A stretch of 64,000 nucleotides of DNA from positions 1-64,000 of the forward strand of contig NZ_AQQU01000013.1 in assembly GCF_002210105.1 (NCBI RefSeq), given 5' to 3'. The stretch is from Oceanicola sp. 22II-s10i. Lineage in GTDB: Bacteria > Pseudomonadota > Alphaproteobacteria > Rhodobacterales > Rhodobacteraceae. Numbering within the stretch: the stretch's first letter is position 1; every line of letters starts with the position of its first letter. The translations under genes were made by a program, and so were the position numbers. This document shows positions 51,934 through 62,221 of the stretch, one piece after another. The notes below the pieces were generated by a model. The model saw only the letters and a program-made list of their open reading frames with translations, searched no databases and was not told where the DNA came from.

Positions 51934-53694
51934 TCACGCGGCGGGCACCGGCGCCGCATCTTCGAGGCGCATCTGGACGCTCTGCCGCCCGCCCCAGTCG
52001 TTGATTTCGAGCCGCCCGGCGAGGTGGAATCGCTGCCCCTTGCCGCTGGAAAGGGCCGGCCCGAGCGGGCCGTCGAAGGCGCCGAACAGGATCGCGTCGA
52101 GCTTGGCGCCCATGCCGTCGCCGAAGGTCAGCTTCAGGTGCCGTTCACCCACCGGACGGGCGTAGTGAATCGCCGCGTCGGGGAAGGCGAAACGCGGGGC
52201 GGGGGCGCTGGCGCCGTAGGGGCCCGCGTCCTCCAGCCTGCGGATCAGTTCGACCGTGGCGGCGCCGGGCATCAAAAGCCCGTCCAGCCGCAGGTCGGCA
52301 GCCCCGCCGGTGCCCGCGCCCTGCTTGGCCAGCAGTTCGGCCAGGCGGGCCATCGCGGGCTCCAGCCGGTCCCGTGCAACGGTCAGCCCCGCCGCCATGC
52401 GGTGGCCGCCGCCCTTGACCAGCAGGCCCTCCGCCGCCAGCCGCTGCACCGATGCGCCGAGGTCCACACCGGCGACCGATCGGCCCGAGCCTTTGCCTTC
52501 GTCGCCGTCCAGCCCGATCACCACGGCCGGGCGGTTGGTCAGCTCCTTCAGGCGCGAGGCGACGATGCCGACCACGCCGGGGTGCCAGCCTTCGCCCGCC
52601 GCCCAGACCAGCGGCGCATCCAGCCCGCGCGCCTCGGCCTGCGCCATGGCGGCGGCCTGCACCTGCGCCTCGATCTCTCGGCGTTCGGCGTTGAACTGTT
52701 CCAGCCGGTCGGCCATCGCCCTGGCCTCGTGCGGGTCGGTCGAGGACAGTAGCCGCGCCCCGAGATCCGCGCGCCCGACACGGCCCCCCGCATTGATCCG
52801 GGGGCCGAGCACGTAGCCGAGGTGATAGGAGGACGGCGCGCTGGTCAGCCGCCCGACATCGGCCAGCGCGGCCAGACCCGGCCGTTCGCGCCGCGCCATG
52901 ACCCGCAGGCCCTGCCGCACCAGAGCCCGGTTCACGCCGATCAGCGGCGCGACATCGGCCACCGTGGCCAGCGCGACGAGGTCGAGCATCGCCATCAGGT
53001 CCGGGCCACGCGCGCCGGCCTCGCGCATCTGGCGGTTCGCTTCGACCAGCATCAGGAACACCACGGCGGCGGCGCAGAGATGCGCGAGGTCGCCGCTTTC
53101 GTCCTGCCGGTTGGGGTTCACGCAGGCGACGCAGTCGGGCAGGGTCTCGCCGCCCAGATGGTGGTCCAGGATCACCACGTCGCAGCCCGCCGCCGCCACG
53201 GGTTCATGGCTCAGAGTGCCGCAGTCGACGCAGACGATCAGGTCATGCGCCGCGCCGAGCTCCCGCATCGCCGGCACGTTGGGCCCATAGCCCTCGTCTA
53301 TCCGGTCCGGCACGTAAAGGGTGGCCGTGCGCCCGACCTGCCGCAGCCAGTCGATCAGCAGCGCAGCCGACGTTCCGCCATCCACGTCGTAGTCGGCAAA
53401 GATCGCGATCCGTTCGCCGCCCTTCACCGCGCGCAGGAACCGGGCGGCGGCGGTCTCCATGTCCTTCAGGCTGCGTGGATTGGGCAGCAAGGCGCGGATC
53501 TGCGGGGCCAGATAGGCCTCGGCCTCTGCCGCCCCGACACCGGCCCGCGCGAGGACCTGCGCCAGCGCCCGGTCATAGCCGGTGGCCTGCATCAGCGCCT
53601 CGGCCGCGCGGTCGGCCTCGACCGACGGCCCGACCCAGCGTCGACCGCTCAGCGATGCCTCGACCCCCAGATATGCCAAAGGCGACCCCCTCAC
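51934..53694 (-). CDS. recJ: Single-stranded-DNA-specific exonuclease RecJ
   Basis: 586 aa from a GTG at 53694; no ATG fits. The DHH catalytic motifs are present: FADYDVDG at 99-106, VDCGT at 156-160, LDHHLG at 176-181 and a later RINAGGRVG. The DHHA1 nucleic-acid domain has GSGRSVAGVDLG and KGGGHRMAAG, and the C-terminal OB domain ends SVQMRLEDA. RecJ degrades single strands 5' to 3' in recombination and mismatch repair. A repeat element lies immediately upstream, between it and hom. Confidence 0.96.
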   Translation of the reverse strand: MRGSPLAYLGVEASLSGRRWVGPSVEADRAAEALMQATGYDRALAQVLARAGVGAAEAEAYLAPQIRALLPNPRSLKDMETAAARFLRAVKGGERIAIFADYDVDGGTSAALLIDWLRQVGRTATLYVPDRIDEGYGPNVPAMRELGAAHDLIVCVDCGTLSHEPVAAAGCDVVILDHHLGGETLPDCVACVNPNRQDESGDLAHLCAAAVVFLMLVEANRQMREAGARGPDLMAMLDLVALATVADVAPLIGVNRALVRQGLRVMARRERPGLAALADVGRLTSAPSSYHLGYVLGPRINAGGRVGRADLGARLLSSTDPHEARAMADRLEQFNAERREIEAQVQAAAMAQAEARGLDAPLVWAAGEGWHPGVVGIVASRLKELTNRPAVVIGLDGDEGKGSGRSVAGVDLGASVQRLAAEGLLVKGGGHRMAAGLTVARDRLEPAMARLAELLAKQGAGTGGAADLRLDGLLMPGAATVELIRRLEDAGPYGASAPAPRFAFPDAAIHYARPVGERHLKLTFGDGMGAKLDAILFGAFDGPLGPALSSGKGQRFHLAGRLEINDWGGRQSVQMRLEDAAPVPAA

Positions 53695-53713
53695 TATCTC
53701 AGCGCGATCCCCT

Positions 53714-53748
53714 GCTTCATCTGGCCGGATAAACTCCCGCCGTAGGCT
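53714..53748 (+). repeat. Intergenic repeat copy C (GCTTC-TCTGG family)
   Basis: Reads GCTTCATCTGGCCGGATAAA then CTCCCGCCGTAGGC, matching copies near 2729, 8081 and 63613. It fills much of the 100 bases between the recJ start and the hom stop. Confidence 0.6.
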
Positions 53749-53794
53749 CCCGCACCCTCCGCTCGCGCGGGGGACGGGGACAGGGCGCGCGGCC

Positions 53795-55081
53795 TCAGAC
53801 CTCCTCGATCCGCAGCGCGACCGGCTCGCCCTCGACGACCCCGGTTTCGGCCATCGCCCCGATGGCGCGGTCCAGATCGGCGCGGACGCAGCGATGCGTG
53901 ACGATCAGCACCGGCGCGGTCGTCTCGTCGTGGTCGTACTGCCGCATCCGGTTGATCGAAATGCCATTTTGCCCCAGCACCGCCGCCACCTTGGCGAGCG
54001 CACCGGGTTTGTCCTGCAGCGCCATGCGCAGGTAGAAGGCGGCGGGGGTGGCCGATACGGCGGGCGTCGCCTGCTTCAGCCCTGCGGCGGGCTGGCCGAA
54101 CACCGGCAGCCGCAGCCCGCGCGCGATGTCGCAGACATCGGCCATCACGGCCGAGGCGGTCGGACCTTCGCCCGCACCCGCGCCGCGCAGCACGATCTGG
54201 CCGACAGAGTCGCCTTCGATCACCACCATGTTCGTCCCGCCCTCGAGCTGGCCGAGCGGCGAGGCGCAGGGCACGAGGCAGGGCGACATGCGCTGTTCCA
54301 GCCCGCGACCGGTCATCCGGCTGACGCCGAGCAGCTTGATCCGATAGCCCATGTCGGCGGCCTGCCGGATGTCCTCGATGGTGATCCGGCCGATGCCCTC
54401 CAGCTCCATCGCGTCGAAGGCGACCCGGGTGCCGAATGCGATCGAGGCGAGGATCGACAGCTTGTGACCCGCGTCGATGCCGCCCACGTCGAGGTTCGGA
54501 TCGGCCTCCAGGTAGCCGAGCTTGTTGGCCTCCTCGAAGACCTCGTCATAGCTCAGCCCCGACGACTGCATCCGCGTCAGGATGTAGTTGCAGGTGCCGT
54601 TCATCACGCCCATGACACGGGTGATCTCGTTGCCGGCCAGCCCTTCCATCAGCGACTTGATGACCGGGATGCCGCCCGCGACGGCGGCCTCGTAGCGGAT
54701 CACCCGGCCCGCGCCCTCGGCCAGTTCGGCCAGCGCCTGACCGTGGACGGCCAGCATCGCCTTGTTGGCGGTAACGACATCCTTGCCCGCCTTCAGCGCG
54801 GCTTCGGTCGCGGCCTTGGCCGGGCCGTCGGCGCCGCCCATAAGTTCGACGAAGACGTCGACATCGTCGCGGGTCGCCAGTTCGACGGGGTTGTCCTCCC
54901 AGTCGTAGCCGGTGATCGGCACGCCGCGATCCTTGTCGCGGTTGCGGGCCGAGACGGCCGAGATCACGATCGCGCGGCCCGTGCGGGCGGTCAGCAGTGC
55001 GGATTGCTTGCGGACGATGCGCAGAACGCCGACGCCCACGGTTCCCAGACCGGCGATGCCGAGGCGCAGGGGTTTGGTCAT
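53795..55081 (-). CDS. hom: Homoserine dehydrogenase
   Basis: 428 aa NAD(P)-dependent enzyme making homoserine from aspartate semialdehyde, leading to threonine and methionine. The Rossmann motif is GIAGLGTVGVGVLR at about 8-21. The catalytic region contains MNGTCNYILTRM, GYLEADPNLDVGGIDAGHKLSILA and the conserved Lys/Asp pair. A C-terminal ACT domain (about 350-428, YLRMALQDKPGALAKVAAVLGQNGISINRMRQYD) provides threonine feedback. The ATG at 55081 is chosen over an upstream alternative start. Length and motifs are complete. Confidence 0.97.
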   Translation of the reverse strand: MTKPLRLGIAGLGTVGVGVLRIVRKQSALLTARTGRAIVISAVSARNRDKDRGVPITGYDWEDNPVELATRDDVDVFVELMGGADGPAKAATEAALKAGKDVVTANKAMLAVHGQALAELAEGAGRVIRYEAAVAGGIPVIKSLMEGLAGNEITRVMGVMNGTCNYILTRMQSSGLSYDEVFEEANKLGYLEADPNLDVGGIDAGHKLSILASIAFGTRVAFDAMELEGIGRITIEDIRQAADMGYRIKLLGVSRMTGRGLEQRMSPCLVPCASPLGQLEGGTNMVVIEGDSVGQIVLRGAGAGEGPTASAVMADVCDIARGLRLPVFGQPAAGLKQATPAVSATPAAFYLRMALQDKPGALAKVAAVLGQNGISINRMRQYDHDETTAPVLIVTHRCVRADLDRAIGAMAETGVVEGEPVALRIEEV

Positions 55082-55162
55082 GTCCGTCTCCGTCGTGGCT
55101 GCTCTTGGCGCCGGATTAGCGCGTTGCCGGGACCCTTGCAACGCGAAGCCGCGCCGCGCGGG

Positions 55163-55408
55163 TCATTGCCGGCGCAGGCGGGCGCCCTTTGCCCTCAGCC
55201 GGTCGCCGCGGGCCTGCAGCTCGGCCGCGGTGGTATCCTCGATCAGCGGTTCGGGAATCGCGTCGTCGAAGCGGGCTGTCGCGATCAGGTTCGGGTAGGG
55301 GGCCGCCTTGGCCTGCGCGTCGATGGTCCGGTCGATCGGCGGCAGTTGAGCACAGCCTGCGGTCAGGGCGACTGTCAGCATCAGGGCGAGGGAACGGGCA
55401 GGGCGCAT
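55163..55408 (-). CDS. Small lipoprotein
   Basis: 81 aa with a lipobox: ALTAGC, lipidated Cys19 after a basic-hydrophobic signal. The 62-residue mature part is short and charged (IDRTIDAQAKAAPYPNLIATARFDDAIPEPLIEDTTAAELQARGDRLRAKG). No family function is known. Its start is 77 bases from the divergent tetR start, with a palindromic operator between them, so it is a likely TetR target. Confidence 0.82.
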   Translation of the reverse strand: MRPARSLALMLTVALTAGCAQLPPIDRTIDAQAKAAPYPNLIATARFDDAIPEPLIEDTTAAELQARGDRLRAKGARLRRQ

Positions 55409-55454
55409 GTGTCAGCTTTGCCGCATCGGTCCGGCGCCGTCCAGCGCGGCTTGC

Positions 55455-55472
55455 TATGAACATCTGTTCATA
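55455..55472. promoter_or_regulatory. Perfect 18-bp palindrome, probable TetR operator
   Basis: TATGAACATCTGTTCATA: arms TATGAACA and TGTTCATA are exact reverse complements around a 2-base centre. It lies 12 bases before the tetR-type gene and 46 bases before the divergent lipoprotein gene, the classic place for an autoregulatory TetR site. Confidence 0.8.
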
Positions 55473-55484
55473 TACTCTGCCCGC

Positions 55485-56072
55485 ATGGCCCGCACGACAG
55501 GATCCCGCGCATCGGAAACCGGCCCGCGCATCCGCGCGGCGGCCCTGCGCCTGTTCGCGCAGCACGGCTATGCCGCCGTTTCCATGCGCCAGATCGCGGG
55601 CGAGGTCGGGCTGCAGGTCGGAGCGCTCTACAATTACACGCCCGACAAGCAGAGCCTGCTGTTTGACCTGATGCAGGGCCATATGACCGAGCTGCTGTCG
55701 GCGCTGGATGCGGTGGCCATGCCCGTCGAACCGGGTGCGGCGCTTGACGCTTTCGTGCGGTTTCACATCCGCTATCACGCCGAGCGGCCGGACGAGGTGT
55801 TCATCGCCTACATGGAACTCCGCAACCTGACGGACGAGAATTTCGAGCAGGTCGAGACGCTTAGGCGGAGCTATGAAAGTCGCTTGCAGGCGGTGCTGGA
55901 ACATGGCGCGGCGGCGGGTGTCTTTGCCGTGCCGGATGCCCGCATCGCGACGCTGGCGCTGATCGCGATGCTGACCGGCGTGAACACGTGGTTCCGGCGG
56001 CAGGGGCGGCTGAGTCTCGACGAGATCGAGTCGATCTACTGCGGCATGGCGCGCAAGGCGGTCGGGGCCTGA
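55485..56072 (+). CDS. TetR-family transcriptional regulator
   Basis: 195 aa. The helix-turn-helix occupies residues 10-55 (IRAAALRLFAQHGYAAVSMRQIAGEVGLQVGALYNYTPDKQSLLFDLM). The C-terminal ligand/dimer domain contains FHIRYHAERPDEVFIAYMELRNLTDENFEQVETLRRSYES, typical of the AcrR/FadR-like acyl-CoA-responsive branch (TetR_C with PDEVF). It should bind the palindrome directly upstream of its own start. Ligand unknown. Confidence 0.93.
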   Translation: MARTTGSRASETGPRIRAAALRLFAQHGYAAVSMRQIAGEVGLQVGALYNYTPDKQSLLFDLMQGHMTELLSALDAVAMPVEPGAALDAFVRFHIRYHAERPDEVFIAYMELRNLTDENFEQVETLRRSYESRLQAVLEHGAAAGVFAVPDARIATLALIAMLTGVNTWFRRQGRLSLDEIESIYCGMARKAVGA

Positions 56073-56075
56073 ACG

Positions 56076-56480
56076 TCAGTCGATCCCGTTGTTCTTCTGC
56101 ACTGCCCGGACATAGGCGATGATCTTGCGCGCGTCCTCTTCGCTGATCTTCGGCTGCGGGGGCATGTTGCCGAACTTCCAGTGATGCGCGCGGACGCCCT
56201 GACGGATCGCGATGACAAAGGCCTTGTCCCCGTGATGGGCGGATTCGTAGATCTTGTGGATCAGCGGCGGGCCATACCCCATCCGTCCGGACCCGGCTGT
56301 GCCGTGGCAGTTGGCGCAGGTCTGTTCGAACAGGGCCTTACCGGCAAGCTGCTCCTCGGTCAGCATGCCGGGGACGCGGACTTCGACCATGCCATTCACG
56401 CGGTCCTGCGCCTGTGCGGCGCCGGTCAGGGCGAGAGTTGCGGCGATGGTGGCGATGACGCTCCTGAAGGGGCCGGTCAT
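56076..56480 (-). CDS. Periplasmic mono-heme cytochrome c
   Basis: 134 aa with a signal peptide of about 25 residues ending GAAQAQ. The heme site is CANCH at 55-59 and the distal ligand is probably Met106 in FGNMPPQP. A single class I cytochrome domain is present (LTEEQLAGKALFEQTCANCHGTAGSGRMGYGPPL, ISEEDARKIIAYVRAVQ). AGGAGA precedes the ATG at 56480. It lies downstream of acnA, separated by a terminator hairpin. The electron partner is unknown. Confidence 0.92.
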   Translation of the reverse strand: MTGPFRSVIATIAATLALTGAAQAQDRVNGMVEVRVPGMLTEEQLAGKALFEQTCANCHGTAGSGRMGYGPPLIHKIYESAHHGDKAFVIAIRQGVRAHHWKFGNMPPQPKISEEDARKIIAYVRAVQKNNGID

Positions 56481-56516
56481 CCAGAGTCTCCTCGTACTGG
56501 ACCTTGGGCAAACGAA

Positions 56517-56546
56517 ATGCCCTGCCGGATGGTTCCGACAGGGCAT
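56517..56546 (-). terminator. Rho-independent terminator of acnA
   Basis: On the minus strand ATGCCCTGTCGG pairs with CCGGCAGGGCAT (one G-U), loop AACCAT, followed by a T-rich TTCGTTT. It sits about 40 bases after the acnA stop. Confidence 0.75.
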
Positions 56547-56586
56547 CATGGCGCTATTTCGCAGCTGCGAAAAGGGGGCGTTTCGA

Positions 56587-59337
<2,751 letters not shown>

Positions 59338-59427
59338 GAAGTGGCCTCCCTTTCGTAAGGAACAGGGGTTACGCTGGCCCGCTTCTGCCCCTTTTCGCGG
59401 AACCGATCAAGGGGGGAAACGGCGCTC

Positions 59428-59445
59428 TGCATACATTTGCATACA
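59428..59445. promoter_or_regulatory. Tandem TGCATACA repeats upstream of acnA
   Basis: TGCATACA occurs at 59428-59435 and 59438-59445; the second lies in TTGCATACAA, a near-palindrome resembling GntR-type sites. It is about 90 bases from acnA and 135 bases from the DUF1223 gene. Confidence 0.4.
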
Positions 59446-59578
59446 AAAAATGCAGGCAAGGTCCCGTAGCGTCACGATCACGTGCGGCGTGGAAAGATTT
59501 CTCGAAACCTTGATTGGTTATTTCAGTCGGGCTTGCATAGTGGTGAAGCAGAAGATGGGGCCAGTCAGGACGTATGGA

Positions 59579-60304
59579 ATGATAACGAACCTTACCGGGT
59601 GGGTGCGGGGCGCTGTGGTGGCGCTTGCTTTCGGAACGGGCGTCGCGGGGACCGCGGCGGCGCAATCCTCCAACCCGGTGGTCGTGGAACTCTATACGTC
59701 ACAGGGCTGCTCGTCCTGCCCGCCGGCGGATGCGTTCTTTGCCACGCTGGCCGAACGCGACGACGTGATCGCGCTGGCGCTGCATGTCGACTACTGGGAC
59801 TACATCGGCTGGAAGGACGTGTTCGGCAACGCGCAGTTCTCCAAGCGGCAGAAATCCTATGCCCGCCATGCCGGGCGGCGGTCGGTCTACACGCCCCAGA
59901 TGATCGTGCAGGGGCAGGACGACGTGGTCGGCACGCATCCGATGGACCTGACGGAACTGGTGATGCGCCACCGCGACCGGCCCGCCGGGATCGCCCTGAC
60001 CCTGACGCGCGCGAATGCCGAAGAGGTCGCGATCCGCGCGCAGGCCAATCCGAACGTCAAGCCGCCGCTGGTGGTGCAGCTTGTCCGCTACCGCCCCTCG
60101 GCCAATGTCGAGGTTCTGCGGGGCGAGAATGCGGGCAGGACGCTGGCCTATTCCAACATCGTGACCGAGTGGAAGGTGCTGGGCGAATGGAACCCGGCCG
60201 AACCGCTGGACCTTATGGCCGCCGCGCCGGGCGACACCCCGGTCGTGGTGCTGGTCCAGCGCCCCGGTCCCGGCGCGATCGAGGCCGCCGCGCGCCTGCG
60301 CTAA
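59579..60304 (+). CDS. DUF1223 secreted thioredoxin-fold protein
   Basis: 241 aa with a signal peptide ending near GTAAAQSS (residue 30). The mature N-terminus VVVELYTSQGCSSCPPADAFFATLAERDDVIALALHVDYWDYIGWKDVF contains a CSSC redox-like pair (Cys44/Cys47), followed by SVYTPQMIVQG. This is the full DUF1223 domain. It probably acts in periplasmic thiol chemistry, but no activity is assigned to the family. Earlier in-frame Met codons exist; 59579 is chosen because of AGGACG and the signal peptide. Its 3' end overlaps the acyltransferase 3' end by four bases. Confidence 0.87.
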   Translation: MITNLTGWVRGAVVALAFGTGVAGTAAAQSSNPVVVELYTSQGCSSCPPADAFFATLAERDDVIALALHVDYWDYIGWKDVFGNAQFSKRQKSYARHAGRRSVYTPQMIVQGQDDVVGTHPMDLTELVMRHRDRPAGIALTLTRANAEEVAIRAQANPNVKPPLVVQLVRYRPSANVEVLRGENAGRTLAYSNIVTEWKVLGEWNPAEPLDLMAAAPGDTPVVVLVQRPGPGAIEAAARLR

Positions 60305-61200
60305 CCGTAGTCCACATCCCCGCGCCACCGCCGGTGCGTCCAGAGCCACTGCTCGGGATGCGCGCGGATCTGGCGTTCCAGCGAGGTGTTCAGCGCCTGC
60401 ATCATGGTGGCCGGATCGCTGTGCGGGACCGGCTGTTCGACGGTGATGCGGAATGACAGGCCGTCCGGCTGGCGGATCGCGTAGAACGGGATCAGCGGCG
60501 CGCCGTGCCGCAGTGCCAGCTCGGCCGGGGACAGGGTCGTCAGGGTGGTCTTGCCGAAGAACGCCAGCGGTGCGCCGCTCTCGATGAACTGGTCATGCAG
60601 CAGCATCAGCGCGCCGCCCTCCTGCAGGTGGCGCAGCATCGCCGCCATGCCCGCGCGGTCGCGGGCGAAAAGGGGCAGGGCGTTGTCCTCCAGCGCGACG
60701 CGGTAGCGGCGGTTGAACGGCGCGTTGGCCATCGGCTGGTATAGCGCGGCGAGGCTGCCGTAACGCTGCGCCATCAGCGCGCGGAAAATCGTGTAGTTCC
60801 CGATATGGCCCGACACGAGGATCGTGGCGCGGCCCGAGATCATGGCGGCGTGCAGGGCCTCCACCCCGTCGCCTTCCAGCGTGGCGCGGTCCAGCCGGGC
60901 CCGCACGTCGGGGCCGGAAAAGAACTCCAGCGTGCTGCGGCCGATGTGGTCCGGCACGCGGTGGACCAGACGCTCGGCTTCGGCCGGGGGCAGGTCGGGC
61001 AGGGCATGGGCGAGGTTCGCGCGGATCCGGCGGGGCCAGCCGGCCAGCGGGGCGATGACATGGGCGGTGACGCGTCCGAACAGGCTCAGCCGGGTGGCGT
61101 AGGGCAGGGGCCGCAGCAGCGCGAAGGTCGTGGCGAGCGCGAGGTCGATCGCCCGGTCGCCCAGCCGTTTGTACAGGGGGCGCGGGGCGGCCCGGACCAT
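60301..61200 (-). CDS. LpxL/HtrB-like lysophospholipid or lipid A acyltransferase
   Basis: 299 aa from the ATG at 61200. The domain follows the lipid A late acyltransferase layout: an N-terminal amphipathic helix, RRIRANLAHALPDLPPAEAERL, ILVSGHIGNYTIFRALM (motif I), PFNRRYRVAL, and LHDQFIESGAPLAFFGKTTLTTLSPAELALRHGAPLIPFY. Motif I is normally HX4(D/E); here His132 is followed at +5 by Thr137, so the catalytic acid is not in its usual place. It may use another residue or be inactive. It is encoded just downstream of an EamA transporter. Confidence 0.82.
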   Translation of the reverse strand: MVRAAPRPLYKRLGDRAIDLALATTFALLRPLPYATRLSLFGRVTAHVIAPLAGWPRRIRANLAHALPDLPPAEAERLVHRVPDHIGRSTLEFFSGPDVRARLDRATLEGDGVEALHAAMISGRATILVSGHIGNYTIFRALMAQRYGSLAALYQPMANAPFNRRYRVALEDNALPLFARDRAGMAAMLRHLQEGGALMLLHDQFIESGAPLAFFGKTTLTTLSPAELALRHGAPLIPFYAIRQPDGLSFRITVEQPVPHSDPATMMQALNTSLERQIRAHPEQWLWTHRRWRGDVDYG

Positions 61201-61207
61201 GGCGCCG

Positions 61208-62101
61208 TCAGGCCGCCGCGCGCCGCGCGCGATGCTCGCGGTGCCAGACGTAAAGGCCGGCGCCCACGATGATCCCGGCGCCGATCCAGGTCCACGTATC
61301 CGGCCAGTCGCCGAAAATGACGATGCCGAACATGGTCGCGAAGACCAGACCGGCATAGCCGAAGGGCGCCAGCATCGCCGCCTCGCCGCTGGTGAAGGCG
61401 CGGATCAAGAGCAGCTGGCCGATGGTGCCGATGCCCGCCAGCAGCAACATCAGTCCGGCCAGCCGCGGCGTCAGCGGGACCCAGTGGAACGGGATCAGCG
61501 CGGTCAGGATCACCGCCCCGAACAACGCGGCGTAAAGCAGCGAGGTCCAGGCGTCCTCGGACCGGCCGACGTAGCGCGTCACCAGCGAATAGCCCGCATA
61601 GCAGACCGCCGCGCCGAGCGGCAGGACGGACCAGATCGAAAAGACGTCGCTGCCGGGGCGGATCACGATCAGCGCGCCAACCAGCGAGGCGGCGATCGCC
61701 ACGATCCGCCGCGCGCCGACGGTCTCGCCCAGGAAGAAGGCCGCACCGAGGGTGATCAGGACCGGGTGCAGGTCCATCACCGCGGTCGCCTGCGCGAGGC
61801 CGATGTGGCTGATGCCGAAGAAGAAACAGGTGGTCGCGCACATCAGGAAGGCGGAGCGCAGCAGTTGCAGGCCGGGAAAGTTCGTCCTGACCACGGATTT
61901 CAGCCGCGGCGCGACGAGGACGAGCACCAGCAGCGCCTGTCCGGCATAGCGCGCCCAGAGCGCCATCATCGGCCCGGCCTCCTGCGAGATCAGCTTGGCC
62001 GTCGCATCCATCGCGGTGAAAAAGAACATCGCGCCGATCATCAGCATGATCGCGCGGCTCTGGCCGGTGGCATCTGCCGTGCCGGTCCCGGTGGCGGTCA
62101 T
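61208..62101 (-). CDS. DMT-family (EamA) transporter
   Basis: 297 aa from the ATG at 62101, with ten membrane helices in two EamA repeats (AIMLMIGAMFFFTAMDATAKLISQEAGPMMALWARYAGQALLV; LLYAALFGAVILTALIPFHWVPL ... APFGYAGLVFATMFGIVIFGDWPDTWTWIGAGIIVGAGLYV). This group (RarD/YdcZ-like) exports metabolites; substrate unknown. The acyltransferase gene starts seven bases after its stop, so the two form an operon. Confidence 0.9.
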   Translation of the reverse strand: MTATGTGTADATGQSRAIMLMIGAMFFFTAMDATAKLISQEAGPMMALWARYAGQALLVLVLVAPRLKSVVRTNFPGLQLLRSAFLMCATTCFFFGISHIGLAQATAVMDLHPVLITLGAAFFLGETVGARRIVAIAASLVGALIVIRPGSDVFSIWSVLPLGAAVCYAGYSLVTRYVGRSEDAWTSLLYAALFGAVILTALIPFHWVPLTPRLAGLMLLLAGIGTIGQLLLIRAFTSGEAAMLAPFGYAGLVFATMFGIVIFGDWPDTWTWIGAGIIVGAGLYVWHREHRARRAAA

Positions 62102-62221
62102 CGGGTGGCCTGCGAGTGGTGGAGGCGGATGGAAGCGGGGGGCGGGGCCTTGCGTGTCATGGCCCAGCCATAGGCGCGGTGCGGGGGTTTGTCCACGCAT
62201 GCCGGCCGGATGCCCGCGCGC

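Noticed and set aside
55455-55472. Reading the palindrome GAACATCTGTTC as a LexA box
   Set aside because: GAAC-N4-GTTC is the Gram-positive LexA form. In alphaproteobacteria the site is a GTTC-N7-GTTC direct repeat, and the position fits a TetR operator.
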